A DNA stretch of 64,000 nt from Streptomyces sp. WZ-12 (GTDB taxonomy: Bacteria > Actinomycetota > Actinomycetes > Streptomycetales > Streptomycetaceae): positions 5,553,001 through 5,617,000 of the forward strand of contig NZ_CP118574.1 in NCBI RefSeq assembly GCF_028898845.1. The letters run 5' to 3'. Below, piece after piece: positions 18,644 through 29,426 of this stretch (the first letter of the stretch is position 1; the number at the start of each line of letters is the position of its first letter). The notes under the pieces were generated by a model. That model was given only the letters and a program-made list of their open reading frames with translations. It was not told the origin of the DNA and made no database searches. Both the position numbers and the translations under genes were made by a program.

Positions 18644-19180
18644 CGCCGTCAACGGTCCCTTCTGCCGGGAATGATCGGCAGGGGCTCCGCTCGTCCCCCA
18701 CCGCACCCCGGGCACGTCGGCACGGACATGTCCCATGCACGTCGCGACAGTGACCGCGCGCCCCTACCGCGTGCGTGCTGGGATGCATCCTCGCACCTGC
18801 CACTGACAACACGCCCGCCGACCGCCCTTTAATGATCTTGATTGGTCGGCGCTCGGCGGAAAACCGCCTGGTTACGGGCAGCGAACCGGCCGATTTCGAT
18901 CATCAAGCGTCGTCGAAGCGATCAGCGACGGACGCCACCCGGACCGCTGACGCGAGGCGCCGGCGCCTTGACGCGACCGCCGGACGCCCCCGTACTGACC
19001 GGCCCGGAGGCGTCCGGAATCCGGGCAACCAATGGCCCGTAACCGGCGTCTTTCCGAAGAGCCCCGACCCGTCTGCCGAACCGAAATGTTTGTGCGACGG
19101 CACTACAGTGGGGCGGACGGGCCGCGAGCTGACCCAGCGGGCCAGAGCCAAGCATCCACCACGACCAGGGAGCGCATGAC
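18644..19180. other. Divergent promoter region between FHA ATPase and kinase genes
   Basis: A 537-bp gene-free stretch, clearly less G+C-rich than its flanks around 18830-18910 and 19030-19110. It must hold promoters for both directions. A TACAGT hexamer at about 19105, 77 bases before the kinase GTG, is a possible -10. No certain -35 or operator could be picked out. Confidence 0.45.
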
Positions 19181-20779
19181 GTGCGGCCGGTAGGCAGCAA
19201 GTACCTGCTTGAGGAGCCGCTGGGACGCGGCGCCACGGGCACCGTCTGGCGTGCCCGCCAGAGGGAGACGGCCGGCGCCGAGGCCGCCGTCCCGGGGGAG
19301 CCCGGCGAAACGGTTGCGATCAAGGTCCTCAAGGAGGAGCTGGCGTCCGACGCGGACGTGGTGATGCGCTTCCTACGGGAGCGCTCGGTCCTGCTGCGGC
19401 TCACCCACCCCAACATCGTCCGGACCCGCGACCTGGTCGTCGAGGGCGACCTGCTGGCGCTCGTCATGGACCTGGTCGACGGCCCCGACCTGCACCGCTA
19501 CCTCCGCGACAACGGCCCGTTCAGCCCGGTGGCGGCCGCCCTGCTCACCGCGCAGGTCGCCGACGCGCTGGCCGCCAGCCACGCCGACGGCGTCGTCCAC
19601 CGCGACCTCAAGCCGGCCAACGTCCTGCTCGCCGGCTCGGACGGCAGCGGCGAGATGCACCCGATGTTGACCGACTTCGGCATCGCGAGGTTGGCGGACT
19701 CCCCGGGGCTGACCCGCACGCACGAGTTCGTCGGCACCCCCGCCTACGTGGCGCCGGAGTCCGCCGAGGGCCGCCCGCAGACCTCCGCGGTGGACATCTA
19801 CGGCGCCGGCATCCTGCTCTACGAGCTGCTGACCGGCCGCCCGCCGTTCGGCGGCGCGACCGCCCTGGAGGTGCTGCACAAGCACCTGGGCGAGGAGCCG
19901 CAGCGCCCCGCCTCGGTTCCCGGGCCGATGTGGACGATCGTCGAGCGCTGTCTGCGCAAGCGCCCCGAGGAGCGGCCCAGCGCCGAGAACCTCGCCCGCG
20001 GGCTGCGCACCGTCGCGGCCGGCATCGGCGCCAACGCCACCCCCGAGCAGGCCCGGGCGGCGCTGGGCGTCGCCGCGCTGCTCGTCCCGGACCCGGACCC
20101 GGCCACCGTTCCCGGCACCGGCGAGGGCCAGGGGACGGGCGACGCGGCGCCCACCCAGGTGCTGCCGACCAACGCGGCCTCCTACGACCCCGGTGCGGCG
20201 ACCAGCGTGCTGCCGTCCACCGGGGGCCCCGCGCCCACCCGGGCCATGCCGCCGGTGCCCCCGATGCCGGCGGGCATGCCCATGGCCGGCCCCCAGGAGC
20301 CCCAGGGGCCGCACCCCTGGGAGTCCCAACTGCGCGCCGCCCGGGACCGCAACGACCAGACCCAGGTGCAGTACCTGGACCCGCAGGACGACCCGTTGCG
20401 CCGTCGCCCGCAGCGCCGCCCGGCGCCCGCCCCGGCCCCGTACGCCGGCCAGCAGGGCGGCTACCCGCAGCAGCGCCCGCCGGCCCCGCAGCGCCGCCAG
20501 GAGCCGCCGCCGCAGCGCTATGAGCCGGCCCCGCCGCCCGCCCGGGAGCCCCGGCCCCCGCGCGAGCCGCGCCGGCGCAGCGCCAACCCGATGCGGATCC
20601 CCGGCCTGGGCTGCCTGAAGGGCTGTCTGTTCACGGTGCTGCTGCTGTTCGTGGCGGGCTGGCTGGTCTGGGAGTTCACCCCGCTCCAGCAGTGGATCGG
20701 CACCGGCCGGAGCTTCTTCGAGCAGGTCGGGCACGTCTTCAGCCAGATCCAGCACTTCGTACAGAAGCTCGGCGGCTGA
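19181..20779 (+). CDS. pkaA: Membrane-anchored Ser/Thr protein kinase (PknB type)
   Basis: A 532-residue Hanks-type kinase that transfers phosphate from ATP to Ser/Thr of target proteins. Residues 9-275 hold the kinase domain: glycine loop LGRGATGTV, Lys48 in VAIKVLK, HRDLKPAN with catalytic Asp142, DFG with Asp165, then APE in YVAPES. The activation loop is rich in Thr. A Pro/Gln/Arg-rich juxtamembrane region of 200 residues follows, then one helix (CLFTVLLLFVAGWLVW, about 482-500) and a short outer tail. GTG 19181 has AGGGAG eight bases upstream. Position and partners match the PkaA/PkaB kinase pair of S. coelicolor. Confidence 0.9.
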   Translation: MRPVGSKYLLEEPLGRGATGTVWRARQRETAGAEAAVPGEPGETVAIKVLKEELASDADVVMRFLRERSVLLRLTHPNIVRTRDLVVEGDLLALVMDLVDGPDLHRYLRDNGPFSPVAAALLTAQVADALAASHADGVVHRDLKPANVLLAGSDGSGEMHPMLTDFGIARLADSPGLTRTHEFVGTPAYVAPESAEGRPQTSAVDIYGAGILLYELLTGRPPFGGATALEVLHKHLGEEPQRPASVPGPMWTIVERCLRKRPEERPSAENLARGLRTVAAGIGANATPEQARAALGVAALLVPDPDPATVPGTGEGQGTGDAAPTQVLPTNAASYDPGAATSVLPSTGGPAPTRAMPPVPPMPAGMPMAGPQEPQGPHPWESQLRAARDRNDQTQVQYLDPQDDPLRRRPQRRPAPAPAPYAGQQGGYPQQRPPAPQRRQEPPPQRYEPAPPPAREPRPPREPRRRSANPMRIPGLGCLKGCLFTVLLLFVAGWLVWEFTPLQQWIGTGRSFFEQVGHVFSQIQHFVQKLGG

Positions 20780-20958
20780 CGGTCCGTACGGGCGAGCGTC
20801 GACGGCTTGATGGATTTGTCGACATCGGGCCGGTGAATTCCCGTACAGAAGTGACGGTTGCCGCTATTGGGGGCACTGAACCCTCTGGCGCCCGCGTAGC
20901 TTTGACGCCAACCTCAGCCCCCGCAGCACGCTCGGGGGCCCGACACGTCGGAGCAGTC

Positions 20959-22302
20959 TTGGCACGGAAGATCGGCAGCCGGTACACCGCTCACCAGATC
21001 CTGGGGCGCGGCAGTGCCGGCACGGTATGGCTGGGCGAGGGGCCCGAAGGGGCCGTGGCCATCAAGCTGTTGCGCGAGGACCTCGCCTCCGACCAGGAGC
21101 TCGTCGGCCGCTTCGTGCAGGAGCGGGCGGCGCTGCTCAGCCTCGCGCACCCGCGCGTCGTCGGGGTCCGCGACCTCGTCGTCGACGGCGCCGACCTCGC
21201 GCTCGTCATGGACCTGATCCGCGGGACCGACCTGCGCACCCGTCTGGAGCGCGAGCGGCGGCTGGCCCCGGAGGCCGCCGTCGCCATCGCCGCCGACGTC
21301 GCCGACGGCCTGGTCGCCGCGCACGCCGCCCGGATCGTGCACCGCGACGTCAAGCCGGAGAACGTCCTTTTGGACATGCAGGGGCCACTCGGCCCCGGTG
21401 GCGCGCACCCCGCGTTGCTCACCGACTTCGGCATCGCGCGCCTGGTCGACACACCCCGCCGCACCCTCTCCCAGGCCCAGGCCGGGGGGACGTCCGGCGC
21501 GCTGCGCTCGACCAAGGTCATCGGCACCCCCGACTACCTCGCCCCGGAGATCATCGAGGGGCTGCCGCCGCGCGCCTCGGTGGACGTCTACGCGCTGGCG
21601 ACCGTCCTGTACGAGATGCTCGCCGGCTTCACGCCCTTCGGGGGCGGCCACCCGGGCGCGGTGCTGCGCCGGCACGTCACCGAGAGCGTCGCCCCGCTGC
21701 CCGGCATCCCGGACGAGCTGTGGCAGTTGCTCATCCAGTGTCTGGCCAAGGCGCCCGCCTCCCGGTTGCGCGCCCCTGAACTGGCCGCCCGGTTGCGGGA
21801 GATCCTGCCGGACCTGGCCGGCATCCCGCCGCTGGACATCGACGAGCCCGGTGACGAGCAGGCGGCCGACGACCCGGAGGGCGCGCCCGCCGGCGCCCAC
21901 CAGGAGGCGCGCTATCCGGCGACGGCCCCCGAGGGCCCGCCGCGCGGCGCGGTCCCCCTCGTCCAGGGCGCCACACCGGACTCCAACCGGGAGACGCACA
22001 CCAGCATGCGGGTCCCCGAGCCGGACGAGCTGGCCGGCGGTGCGCACGGCACCGCCCGTACGCCGCGGGCCGCGGGGGAGCGCCGGGCGGGTTCGGCCCG
22101 GCACCGCTCCACCCCGGAGGCGGTGCGCCTGCGCCGGATCAAGCTGGGCGTGGCGGCCGCCCTGGTCCTGGTCGCGGCCGCGGTCGCCGGCCTGTTGGCC
22201 TCGGGGGGCGACGACGCACCGCGCGACCTCTCCCCCGGCGTGCACCTGCCGCACCAGGACCCGCCGCAGCAGCTACCGCAGGACCCGCGACAGGCCCCGT
22301 GA
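20959..22302 (+). CDS. pkaB: Second membrane-anchored Ser/Thr protein kinase
   Basis: A kinase of about 447 residues. The catalytic domain starts ARKIGSRYTAHQILGRGSAG, with Lys36 (VAIKLL), HRDVKPEN (Asp130), a DFG motif and APE. A Pro/Glu-rich linker leads to one helix (LGVAAALVLVAAAVAGLL) and a short His/Pro/Gln tail. The start is TTG at 20959, five bases after GGAG. The frame is open upstream to 20692, but that stretch is GC-poor and overlaps the previous kinase gene, so it was rejected. The two kinases lie in tandem and probably share the FHA ATPase on the other strand as substrate or reader. Confidence 0.87.
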   Translation: MARKIGSRYTAHQILGRGSAGTVWLGEGPEGAVAIKLLREDLASDQELVGRFVQERAALLSLAHPRVVGVRDLVVDGADLALVMDLIRGTDLRTRLERERRLAPEAAVAIAADVADGLVAAHAARIVHRDVKPENVLLDMQGPLGPGGAHPALLTDFGIARLVDTPRRTLSQAQAGGTSGALRSTKVIGTPDYLAPEIIEGLPPRASVDVYALATVLYEMLAGFTPFGGGHPGAVLRRHVTESVAPLPGIPDELWQLLIQCLAKAPASRLRAPELAARLREILPDLAGIPPLDIDEPGDEQAADDPEGAPAGAHQEARYPATAPEGPPRGAVPLVQGATPDSNRETHTSMRVPEPDELAGGAHGTARTPRAAGERRAGSARHRSTPEAVRLRRIKLGVAAALVLVAAAVAGLLASGGDDAPRDLSPGVHLPHQDPPQQLPQDPRQAP

Positions 22303-22439
22303 CCTGCGGCGGACGCCGTGACGGGGGCTTCGGTCGGGCCGCGCGGAGCGGCTGCGCGGCCCGCTCCCGGCCGGCCCGGGGCGCCGGGGTCGACAACGCT
22401 CCGGGACAGATTGTCGGTAGCAGCCGTTAGGCTGGGTGC

Positions 22440-23555
22440 GTGGCAGTCGTCGATGTATCCGAAGAGCTGAAGTCCCTCTCCTCGACCATGGAGTCGATCG
22501 AGGCCGTCCTGGACCTCGACAAGATGAGGGCCGATGTCGCCGTGCTTGAGGAGCAGGCCGCGGCGCCGTCCCTGTGGGACGACCCGGCGAACGCGCAGAA
22601 GATCACCAGCCAGCTCTCCTACCTCCAGGGTCAGCTCCGCCGTGCCGAGGAGCTGCGCGGCCGCGTCGACGACCTTGAGGTGCTCTTCGAGCTCGCCGAG
22701 GCCGAGGGCGACGAGGAGACCCGTGCCGAGGCCGAGCGCGAGCTCGTCGACGTCCGCAAGGCGGTGGACGAGCTGGAGGTCCGCACCCTGCTGTCCGGCG
22801 AGTACGACGCCCGTGAGGCCCTGGTGAGCATCCGCGCCGAGGCCGGCGGGGTGGACGCCGCCGACTTCGCCGAGAAGCTCCAGCGGATGTACCTGCGCTG
22901 GGCCGAGCGCCACGGCCACAAGACCGAGCTGTACGAGACCTCCTACGCCGAAGAGGCCGGCATCAAGTCGACCACCTTCGCCGTCCAGGTGCCGTACGCC
23001 TACGGCACGCTCTCCGTCGAGCAGGGCACCCACCGCCTGGTGCGCATCTCGCCGTTCGACAACCAGGGCCGCCGCCAGACGTCGTTCGCGGGCGTCGAGG
23101 TGCTGCCGGTCGTCGAGCAGACCGACCACATCGAGATCGACGAGAGCGATCTGCGGGTGGACGTCTACCGCTCCTCCGGTCCCGGCGGACAGGGCGTCAA
23201 CACCACCGACTCCGCGGTCCGGTTGACCCACCTCCCCACCGGCATCGTGGTCTCCTGCCAGAACGAGCGCTCGCAGATCCAGAACAAGGCCACCGCCATG
23301 AACGTCCTCCAGGCGAAGCTGCTGGAGCGGCGCCGCCAGGAGGAGCAGGCCAAGATGAACGCCCTCAAGGGCGACGGCGGCAACTCCTGGGGCAACCAGA
23401 TGCGTTCGTACGTCCTGCACCCGTACCAGATGGTCAAGGACCTGCGTACGGACTTCGAGGTCGGCAACCCGCAGTCCGTGCTGGACGGCGACATCGACGG
23501 TTTCCTGGAGGCCGGCATCCGCTGGCGCAAGCAGAGCGAGCAGCAGGCCAAGTAA
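22440..23555 (+). CDS. prfB: Peptide chain release factor 2
   Basis: RF2 (371 residues) terminates translation at UGA and UAA in the ribosomal A site. The helical N-terminal domain is followed by the stop-codon recognition region around [15 protein letters not shown] and the peptidyl-tRNA hydrolysis loop GGQ at 249-251 within [12 protein letters not shown]. The N-terminal coding sequence runs without the in-frame UGA seen in Escherichia coli prfB, so there is no programmed frameshift control here. GTG start at 22440. A strong hairpin follows the stop. Confidence 0.96.
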   Translation: MAVVDVSEELKSLSSTMESIEAVLDLDKMRADVAVLEEQAAAPSLWDDPANAQKITSQLSYLQGQLRRAEELRGRVDDLEVLFELAEAEGDEETRAEAERELVDVRKAVDELEVRTLLSGEYDAREALVSIRAEAGGVDAADFAEKLQRMYLRWAERHGHKTELYETSYAEEAGIKSTTFAVQVPYAYGTLSVEQGTHRLVRISPFDNQGRRQTSFAGVEVLPVVEQTDHIEIDESDLRVDVYRSSGPGGQGVNTTDSAVRLTHLPTGIVVSCQNERSQIQNKATAMNVLQAKLLERRRQEEQAKMNALKGDGGNSWGNQMRSYVLHPYQMVKDLRTDFEVGNPQSVLDGDIDGFLEAGIRWRKQSEQQAK

Positions 23556-23589
23556 GCCGAAAGCGGACAAAGTTCCGCGTGCCGCACGA

Positions 23590-23620
23590 GACAACTGCCT
23601 CCCCTGGGGAGGCAGTTGTC
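23590..23620 (+). terminator. Hairpin terminator after prfB
   Basis: Perfect 15-bp arms 23590-23604 and 23606-23620, followed by GTTTGTGG, 35 bases after the prfB stop. Confidence 0.85.
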
Positions 23621-23881
23621 GTTTGTGGTGGCGGTTAGGTCACAGTCGTACGTCCATGTATCGCCCAACTCATGGCAATTCAGGCATCAAGCCTTTATTC
23701 GGCCTTGACGATGTTCCGAGAACTGGGAAGGCTGAGCGCGGCATGCGTGTGTCATGGGGCGCGTGTAGGAACGGGGAGACGAAGGGCCCGCCCGCGATCG
23801 CGGGGCGTCGGTCCGCACACCCCCATCGGTCGTTGCCCCGTGCGGCGGTGCTCCAATGACGAGTTCAGCTACTGGGGGTAG

Positions 23882-24805
<924 letters not shown>

Positions 24806-24823
24806 CGCCGACGCGTTACGCGA

Positions 24824-24860
24824 CGAGGGGCCCGGGACGCACGCCGTCCCGGGCCCCTCG
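24824..24860 (+). terminator. Hairpin terminator after the LAETG protein gene
   Basis: Perfect 15-bp arms (24824-24838, 24846-24860) with loop GCACGCC, 19 bases after the stop and between convergent genes. Confidence 0.85.
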
Positions 24861-24939
24861 GGCGTCAAGGTGGGGTGAGGGGCGGTTCTCGCGCACCCTG
24901 CGTGGCGGCGTCGTGACGAAGGCGGCGCCGCGGCCGCTC

Positions 24940-25131
24940 TCAGACGGCCTGGCGGAGCAGCACCGCGAGCGCGATCAGCGCGACCAGCAAGGCCGCCAGC
25001 ACTACGGGGTTCAGTTGGCCGAAAAAGCCCGCCTGCTGCTGGAGTCGTTCCCTGCTGGCCCGGCACACAGGGCAGCGGCCCTCGCTCACAGGGGCCGCGC
25101 AGTTGGCGCACACCAATCGGTCGTACGTCAT
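24940..25131 (-). CDS. Small zinc-ribbon membrane protein
   Basis: A 63-residue protein. Two CxxC pairs (CANC near 8-11 and CPVC near 20-23) form a zinc ribbon, and one C-terminal helix (NPVVLAALLVALIALAVLL) anchors it in the membrane with the ribbon probably cytoplasmic. The ATG has a near-perfect AAGGAGGT ribosome site, which supports the reading frame strongly. Function unknown. It is divergent from ftsE. Confidence 0.85.
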   Translation of the reverse strand: MTYDRLVCANCAAPVSEGRCPVCRASRERLQQQAGFFGQLNPVVLAALLVALIALAVLLRQAV

Positions 25132-25427
25132 GCGACCTCCTTACTTCACTGGACCAACGCACCAGGAGGCGCGTTGGTTCCCACTACCACTGTGCCAGGT
25201 CCGCCGTGGTACGGCGCGCGCCCATGGAGCGTTCCGGCCCCGCCCGCGCGAAACGCGCCCGCCCGTCGCCCGGATTGTGCGTCTTTTGTCCCGTAGGCAC
25301 AGTGAAGAAACGCACCAACCCCCGTCGGCGGCTTCGCGGCCACGTGAGGTTCGCGTAGGGTCACGCTCACCGACGGGAGCCACGACCGGCAACCCGTTCC
25401 CCTACCCAGGTCGACCGTGGTGCATCA

Positions 25428-26117
25428 GTGATCCGATTCGACAACGTCTCCAAGACCTACCCGAAGCAGAACCGCCCCGCCCTCAGGGACGTCTCCCTGG
25501 AGATCGAGCGCGGCGAGTTCGTCTTCCTGGTGGGCTCCTCGGGCTCCGGTAAGTCCACCTTCCTGCGGCTGCTCCTACGTGAGGAGCGCGCCAGTCACGG
25601 CGCCGTCCACGTACTGGGGAAGGACCTGGCCAAGCTCTCCAACTGGAAGGTGCCGCAGATGCGTCGCCAGGTGGGCACGGTCTTCCAGGACTTCCGGTTG
25701 CTGCCCAACAAGACGGTGGGGCAGAACGTCGCCTTCGCCCTGGAGGTCATCGGCAAACCGCGCGGACAGATCCGCAAGACGGTGCCCGAGGTCCTCGAAC
25801 TCGTCGGCCTCGGCGGCAAGGAGGACCGCATGCCCGGCGAGCTGTCCGGTGGTGAGCAGCAACGCGTCGCCATCGCGCGGGCGTTCGTCAACCGCCCGCT
25901 GCTGCTCATCGCCGACGAGCCCACCGGCAACCTCGACCCGCAGACCTCCGTCGGCATCATGAAGCTGCTGGACCGGATCAACCGCACCGGCACGACGGTG
26001 GTCATGGCCACCCACGACCAGCAGATCGTCGACCAGATGCGCAAGCGGGTCATGGAACTTGAGAAGGGCCGGCTCGTACGCGACCAGTCGCGCGGCGTGT
26101 ACGGCTACCAGCACTGA
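25428..26117 (+). CDS. ftsE: Cell division ATP-binding protein FtsE
   Basis: FtsE (229 residues) is the ATPase of the FtsEX complex, which regulates peptidoglycan hydrolases at the division site from the inner membrane face. Walker [10 protein letters not shown] (36-44), Q-loop [16 protein letters not shown] signature LSGGEQQR, Walker [14 protein letters not shown] and the ATHD switch histidine are all present. GTG start at 25428. ftsX begins ten bases after the stop, so the two are one operon. Confidence 0.95.
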   Translation: MIRFDNVSKTYPKQNRPALRDVSLEIERGEFVFLVGSSGSGKSTFLRLLLREERASHGAVHVLGKDLAKLSNWKVPQMRRQVGTVFQDFRLLPNKTVGQNVAFALEVIGKPRGQIRKTVPEVLELVGLGGKEDRMPGELSGGEQQRVAIARAFVNRPLLLIADEPTGNLDPQTSVGIMKLLDRINRTGTTVVMATHDQQIVDQMRKRVMELEKGRLVRDQSRGVYGYQH

Positions 26118-26126
26118 AAGGACGCC

Positions 26127-27038
26127 ATGCGCGCCCAGTTCGTCCTGTCGGAGATCGGCGTCGGTCTCCGCCGCAATCTCACGATGACCTTCGCCGTCAT
26201 CGTCTCCGTAGCCCTCTCGCTCGGCCTCTTCGGTGCCTCGCTGCTGATGCGCGACCAGGTCAGCACGATGAAGGGCTACTGGTACGACAAGGTCAACGTC
26301 TCCATCTTCTTCTGCAACAAGAACGACGCCGAGACGGCCGCCAACTGCGCCAAGGGCGCGGCGACCCAGCAGCAGAAGGACGACATCCTCGCCGAGCTGA
26401 ACCGGCTCCCGCTGGTGCAGAACGTGCAGCACGAGACCAGTGACCAGGCGTACAAGCACTACAAGGAGCAGTTCGGCGACACCCCCGTCGCCGGTCTGGT
26501 GACGCCGGACCAACTGCCGGAGTCCTTCCGGGTCAAGCTCAAGGACCCGACCAAGTTCGACGTCATCAAGTCGGCGTTCTCCGAGCGGCCCGGCGTGGAG
26601 CAGGTGCAGGACCAACGGGACACCGTCGAGCCGCTGTTCCGCCTCCTGGACGGCATGCGGTACGCGGCGCTCGGCGTGATGGGCCTGATGCTGGTGGTGG
26701 CGCTGATGCTGATCGTCAACACCGTGCGGGTCTCCGCGTTCAGCCGCCGCCGGGAGACCGGCATCATGCGGCTGGTCGGCGCGTCCAGCTTCTACATCCA
26801 GATGCCGTTCATCATGGAGGCGGCGATCGCCGGCCTCATCGGCGCCGTGTTCGCCTGTGTGCTGCTCGTCGGCGGCAAGTACTTCATGATCAACCAGTGG
26901 TTGGCCAAGCAGATCCAGGTGGTCAACTTCATCGGCTGGGACTCCGTCCTGGCGGTGCTGCCGCTGGTCCTGCTCATCGGGCTGCTGATGCCCGCGCTCG
27001 CCGCGTTCTTCGCGTTGCGCAAGTACCTCAAGGTGTGA
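26127..27038 (+). CDS. ftsX: Cell division permease-like protein FtsX
   Basis: FtsX (303 residues) forms the membrane part of FtsEX. One N-terminal helix (near 20-40) is followed by an extracellular loop of about 130 residues with two Cys (FFCNKN, ANCAK) and then three helices (near 170-195, 225-250, 270-295), the usual four-helix topology. RRRETGIMRLVGAS marks the cytoplasmic coupling loop. The outer loop is the part that contacts a cell-wall hydrolase or its partner. ATG follows GAAAGGA. Confidence 0.95.
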   Translation: MRAQFVLSEIGVGLRRNLTMTFAVIVSVALSLGLFGASLLMRDQVSTMKGYWYDKVNVSIFFCNKNDAETAANCAKGAATQQQKDDILAELNRLPLVQNVQHETSDQAYKHYKEQFGDTPVAGLVTPDQLPESFRVKLKDPTKFDVIKSAFSERPGVEQVQDQRDTVEPLFRLLDGMRYAALGVMGLMLVVALMLIVNTVRVSAFSRRRETGIMRLVGASSFYIQMPFIMEAAIAGLIGAVFACVLLVGGKYFMINQWLAKQIQVVNFIGWDSVLAVLPLVLLIGLLMPALAAFFALRKYLKV

Positions 27039-27047
27039 GCTTCGCCA

Positions 27048-27083
27048 AGGGCGCCGTACGGTCAACTCCCCGTACGGCGCCCT
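27048..27083 (+). terminator. Terminator after ftsX
   Basis: Perfect 14-bp arms (27048-27061, 27070-27083) with an eight-base loop, followed by TTCG, just beyond the ftsX stop. Confidence 0.8.
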
Positions 27084-27105
27084 TTCGTCGCCTAGACTCG
27101 CCGCC

Positions 27106-28305
27106 ATGTCGGGCCCGTGTCGGTACGGTCGGCCCCGCCGCATCCGCCGCGGGGCGGCCCTGACGTTGTTCCTCGCCGGCGTGCTCGCCGCGGGGGCGGC
27201 CACCGGCACCTGGGACGACGTCGGAGACACCGCGGAGCCGGCCGCCCAGGGCCGCCCCGCCGACGACGGGCCCGCCGGGTCGGCGACCGCCGAACGGGCC
27301 GCCCGGGCCGCCGAACGGGCCGTCGCGGACGGCAAGTCCGGTACCCAGGCGGCCGATGACGTGGTCAGCCGCAGCGGCGACCGCTGGTCGGCGGTCTACA
27401 CCCCCGGCGAATTCGCCGATTTCCAGGCCCAGTTGGACGGCTCCTACGTCGGCGTCGGGCTGTGGGTGCGGCAGCGAGACGATGGCCGGATCACGGTGTC
27501 CCGGGTCCAGCCCGGCGGCCCCGCCGAGCGCGCCGGGATCGCCGTCGGTGACCGGCTCGACGCCGTCGACGGCCGGCCCGCCCGAGGCCGGCCGGTCACC
27601 GAGACCGTCGGCCGGCTGCGCGGCGACGGCCCGGACGGCTCCGGGGCGGCCCCCGGCACGCCCGTCCGGCTGGACCTCGACCGCGGCGCCCGCCACTGGA
27701 GCGCGATGTTGCACCGCACCCGGCTGCACACCGAGAACGTGACCGTGGACCGGCCGGCCGGCGGCGACGGCCCGACCCGTATCAAGATCACCGCGTTCGC
27801 CAAGGGCACCGGCGCCGCGGTCCGCCGCGCGCTGCGCACCGCCGACCCGCGGGACGGGTTGCTGTTAGACCTGCGCGGCAACACCGGCGGCCTGGTCAGC
27901 GAGGCCGTCGCCACCGCGTCGGACTTCCTCGACGGTGGCCTGGTCGCCACCTACGACGTGCACGGCAGCCAGCGCGCGCTGTACGCGCAGGGCGTCGGTG
28001 ATCCCCGGACCCCGCTGGTGGTGCTGGTGGACGGCGGCACGATGAGCGCCGCCGAGCTGCTGTCCGGCGCCCTCCAGGACCGCGGCCGGGCCGTCGTGGT
28101 GGGCTCGCCGACGTTCGGCAAGGGCTCGGTCCAGATGCCCACCCGGCTCCCGGGCGGCTCGGTCGCGGAGCTGACCGTCGGCCACTACCGCACTCCGTCC
28201 GGCCGGGCCGTGGACGGCGCCGGCATCACCCCGGACCTGATCGCCCCGGATCACGCCGAAGAACGGGCCCGCACAGTATTGAGTGGCCTCGGCACCGGTG
28301 CGTAG
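27106..28305 (+). CDS. S41 family C-terminal processing protease
   Basis: A 399-residue protease with an N-terminal signal or anchor helix (RRGAALTLFLAGVLAAG). A PDZ domain lies at about 100-185 (GVGLWVRQRDDGRITVSRV, GDRLDAVDG). The catalytic S41 core carries the Ser/Lys dyad Ser314 in GGTMSAAE and Lys339 in FGKGSVQ. It should cleave proteins from their C-termini outside the membrane. No clear ribosome site precedes the ATG. It sits between ftsEX and smpB, as in other streptomycetes. Confidence 0.9.
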   Translation: MSGPCRYGRPRRIRRGAALTLFLAGVLAAGAATGTWDDVGDTAEPAAQGRPADDGPAGSATAERAARAAERAVADGKSGTQAADDVVSRSGDRWSAVYTPGEFADFQAQLDGSYVGVGLWVRQRDDGRITVSRVQPGGPAERAGIAVGDRLDAVDGRPARGRPVTETVGRLRGDGPDGSGAAPGTPVRLDLDRGARHWSAMLHRTRLHTENVTVDRPAGGDGPTRIKITAFAKGTGAAVRRALRTADPRDGLLLDLRGNTGGLVSEAVATASDFLDGGLVATYDVHGSQRALYAQGVGDPRTPLVVLVDGGTMSAAELLSGALQDRGRAVVVGSPTFGKGSVQMPTRLPGGSVAELTVGHYRTPSGRAVDGAGITPDLIAPDHAEERARTVLSGLGTGA

Positions 28306-28323
28306 TGCGAAAATGGCCGCACT

Positions 28324-28824
28324 ATGGCTACCAAGGGCAAGGGCAAAGAGAAGAACGACGGGCGCAAGCTCGTCGCGCAGCACAAGAAGGCGCGGCACGA
28401 CTACCACATTCTGGACACCTTCGAGTGCGGTCTGGTGCTGACCGGCACCGAGGTGAAGTCGCTGCGTCAGGGGCGGGCGTCCCTGGTGGACGGATTTGTC
28501 CAGATCGACGATCGGGAAGCCTGGCTGCACAACGTCCATATCCCGGAATACGCGCAGGGGACCTGGACCAACCACAGCGCGCGGCGGAAGCGGAAGCTGC
28601 TGATGCACCGGGTCGAGATCGACAAGCTGGAGGTCAAGTCCCAGGAGACGGGTCACACGATCGTGCCGTTGGCCCTGTACTTCAAGGACGGCCGGGCCAA
28701 GGTCGAGATCGCGTTGGCCAAGGGCAAGAAGGAGTACGACAAGCGGCAGACGCTGCGCGAGAAGCAGGACCGTCGCGAGACGGAGCGGGCGATCTCGGCG
28801 GTCCGGCGCCGGCAGCGGGCGTAG
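28324..28824 (+). CDS. smpB: SsrA-binding protein SmpB
   Basis: SmpB (166 residues) binds tmRNA and places it in the A site of stalled ribosomes. Recognisable features are [24 protein letters not shown], the [14 protein letters not shown] segment and the basic C-terminal tail [18 protein letters not shown] that enters the mRNA channel. The ATG lies 18 bases after the protease gene. Its RNA partner ssrA is encoded 125 bp downstream. Confidence 0.96.
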   Translation: MATKGKGKEKNDGRKLVAQHKKARHDYHILDTFECGLVLTGTEVKSLRQGRASLVDGFVQIDDREAWLHNVHIPEYAQGTWTNHSARRKRKLLMHRVEIDKLEVKSQETGHTIVPLALYFKDGRAKVEIALAKGKKEYDKRQTLREKQDRRETERAISAVRRRQRA

Positions 28825-28871
28825 CTCCCGGCGGCCGGGCCCGGGCCGTGAGCGGCCGCCGGGAAATGTGC

Positions 28872-28901
28872 TGGCACGCGCGTGCGGTGGTCACGTACGA
28901 T
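28872..28901 (+). promoter_or_regulatory. Possible ssrA promoter
   Basis: TACGAT (28896-28901) fits the TAnnAT -10 type; TGGCAC (28872-28877) is a weak -35 at 18 bp. Transcription would start about 40 bases before the mature tmRNA 5' end, leaving a short leader for RNase P to remove. Confidence 0.35.
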
Positions 28902-28949
28902 GGGGACACACCCCGCGAGGGTGTGGCACCACCTTTGAAAAGAAAACAT

Positions 28950-29315
28950 GGGGATGATCGGTTTCGACAGCGGATGTCGAAGCAGGGGAAGCGAGTCGAG
29001 GAAGCGGCAATGATCTCGTAAACCACATGCCGAAACCAATAATCGCCAACACCAAGCGCGATTCCTTCGCCCTCGCTGCCTAAGTAGCGACTTGCGAAGT
29101 GTCAGCCCGGGGCTGTTCCCGACCCGGATCCTGGCATCAGCTAGGGGACTAAACCTCGATCCCGGTCACGGGGTGAAGAGGGAAATCAAACAGTGGCTGG
29201 GCCCGTCGGAGACTTGTCCGTGTGATCTCCGGGGCCGAGAAAAGCGCAGCGGACTGCACTCGGAGAAGCCCTGATTCCGCACCGTTGGACGCGGGTTCGA
29301 TTCCCGCCATCTCCA
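28950..29315 (+). ncRNA. ssrA: Transfer-messenger RNA
   Basis: tmRNA rescues stalled ribosomes. The 5' end GGGGATG pairs with CATCTCC at 29308-29314 to form the alanyl acceptor stem; the T-arm GGTTCGATTCC is just before it. CCA is not encoded. The tag reading frame at 29045-29083 specifies ANTKRDSFALAA followed by TAA, ending in the ALAA signal for ClpXP-type proteases. The tag is shorter than the 16-residue form known from S. coelicolor. The partner smpB lies just upstream. Confidence 0.95.
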
Positions 29316-29426
29316 CGAAGACGACAGGCGACGTGTGCCCGCGAAAAGCGCGGGCGGCGTCGCCTGTCGTCGTTTGTGTGCGGCTTTCGCGGGGCGGGGC
29401 GCCGCCGTCGGGCGGGGGCTCCGTCG

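Noticed and set aside
22440..22600. Programmed frameshift at the start of prfB
   Set aside because: No in-frame TGA or slippery sequence; the frame is open throughout.
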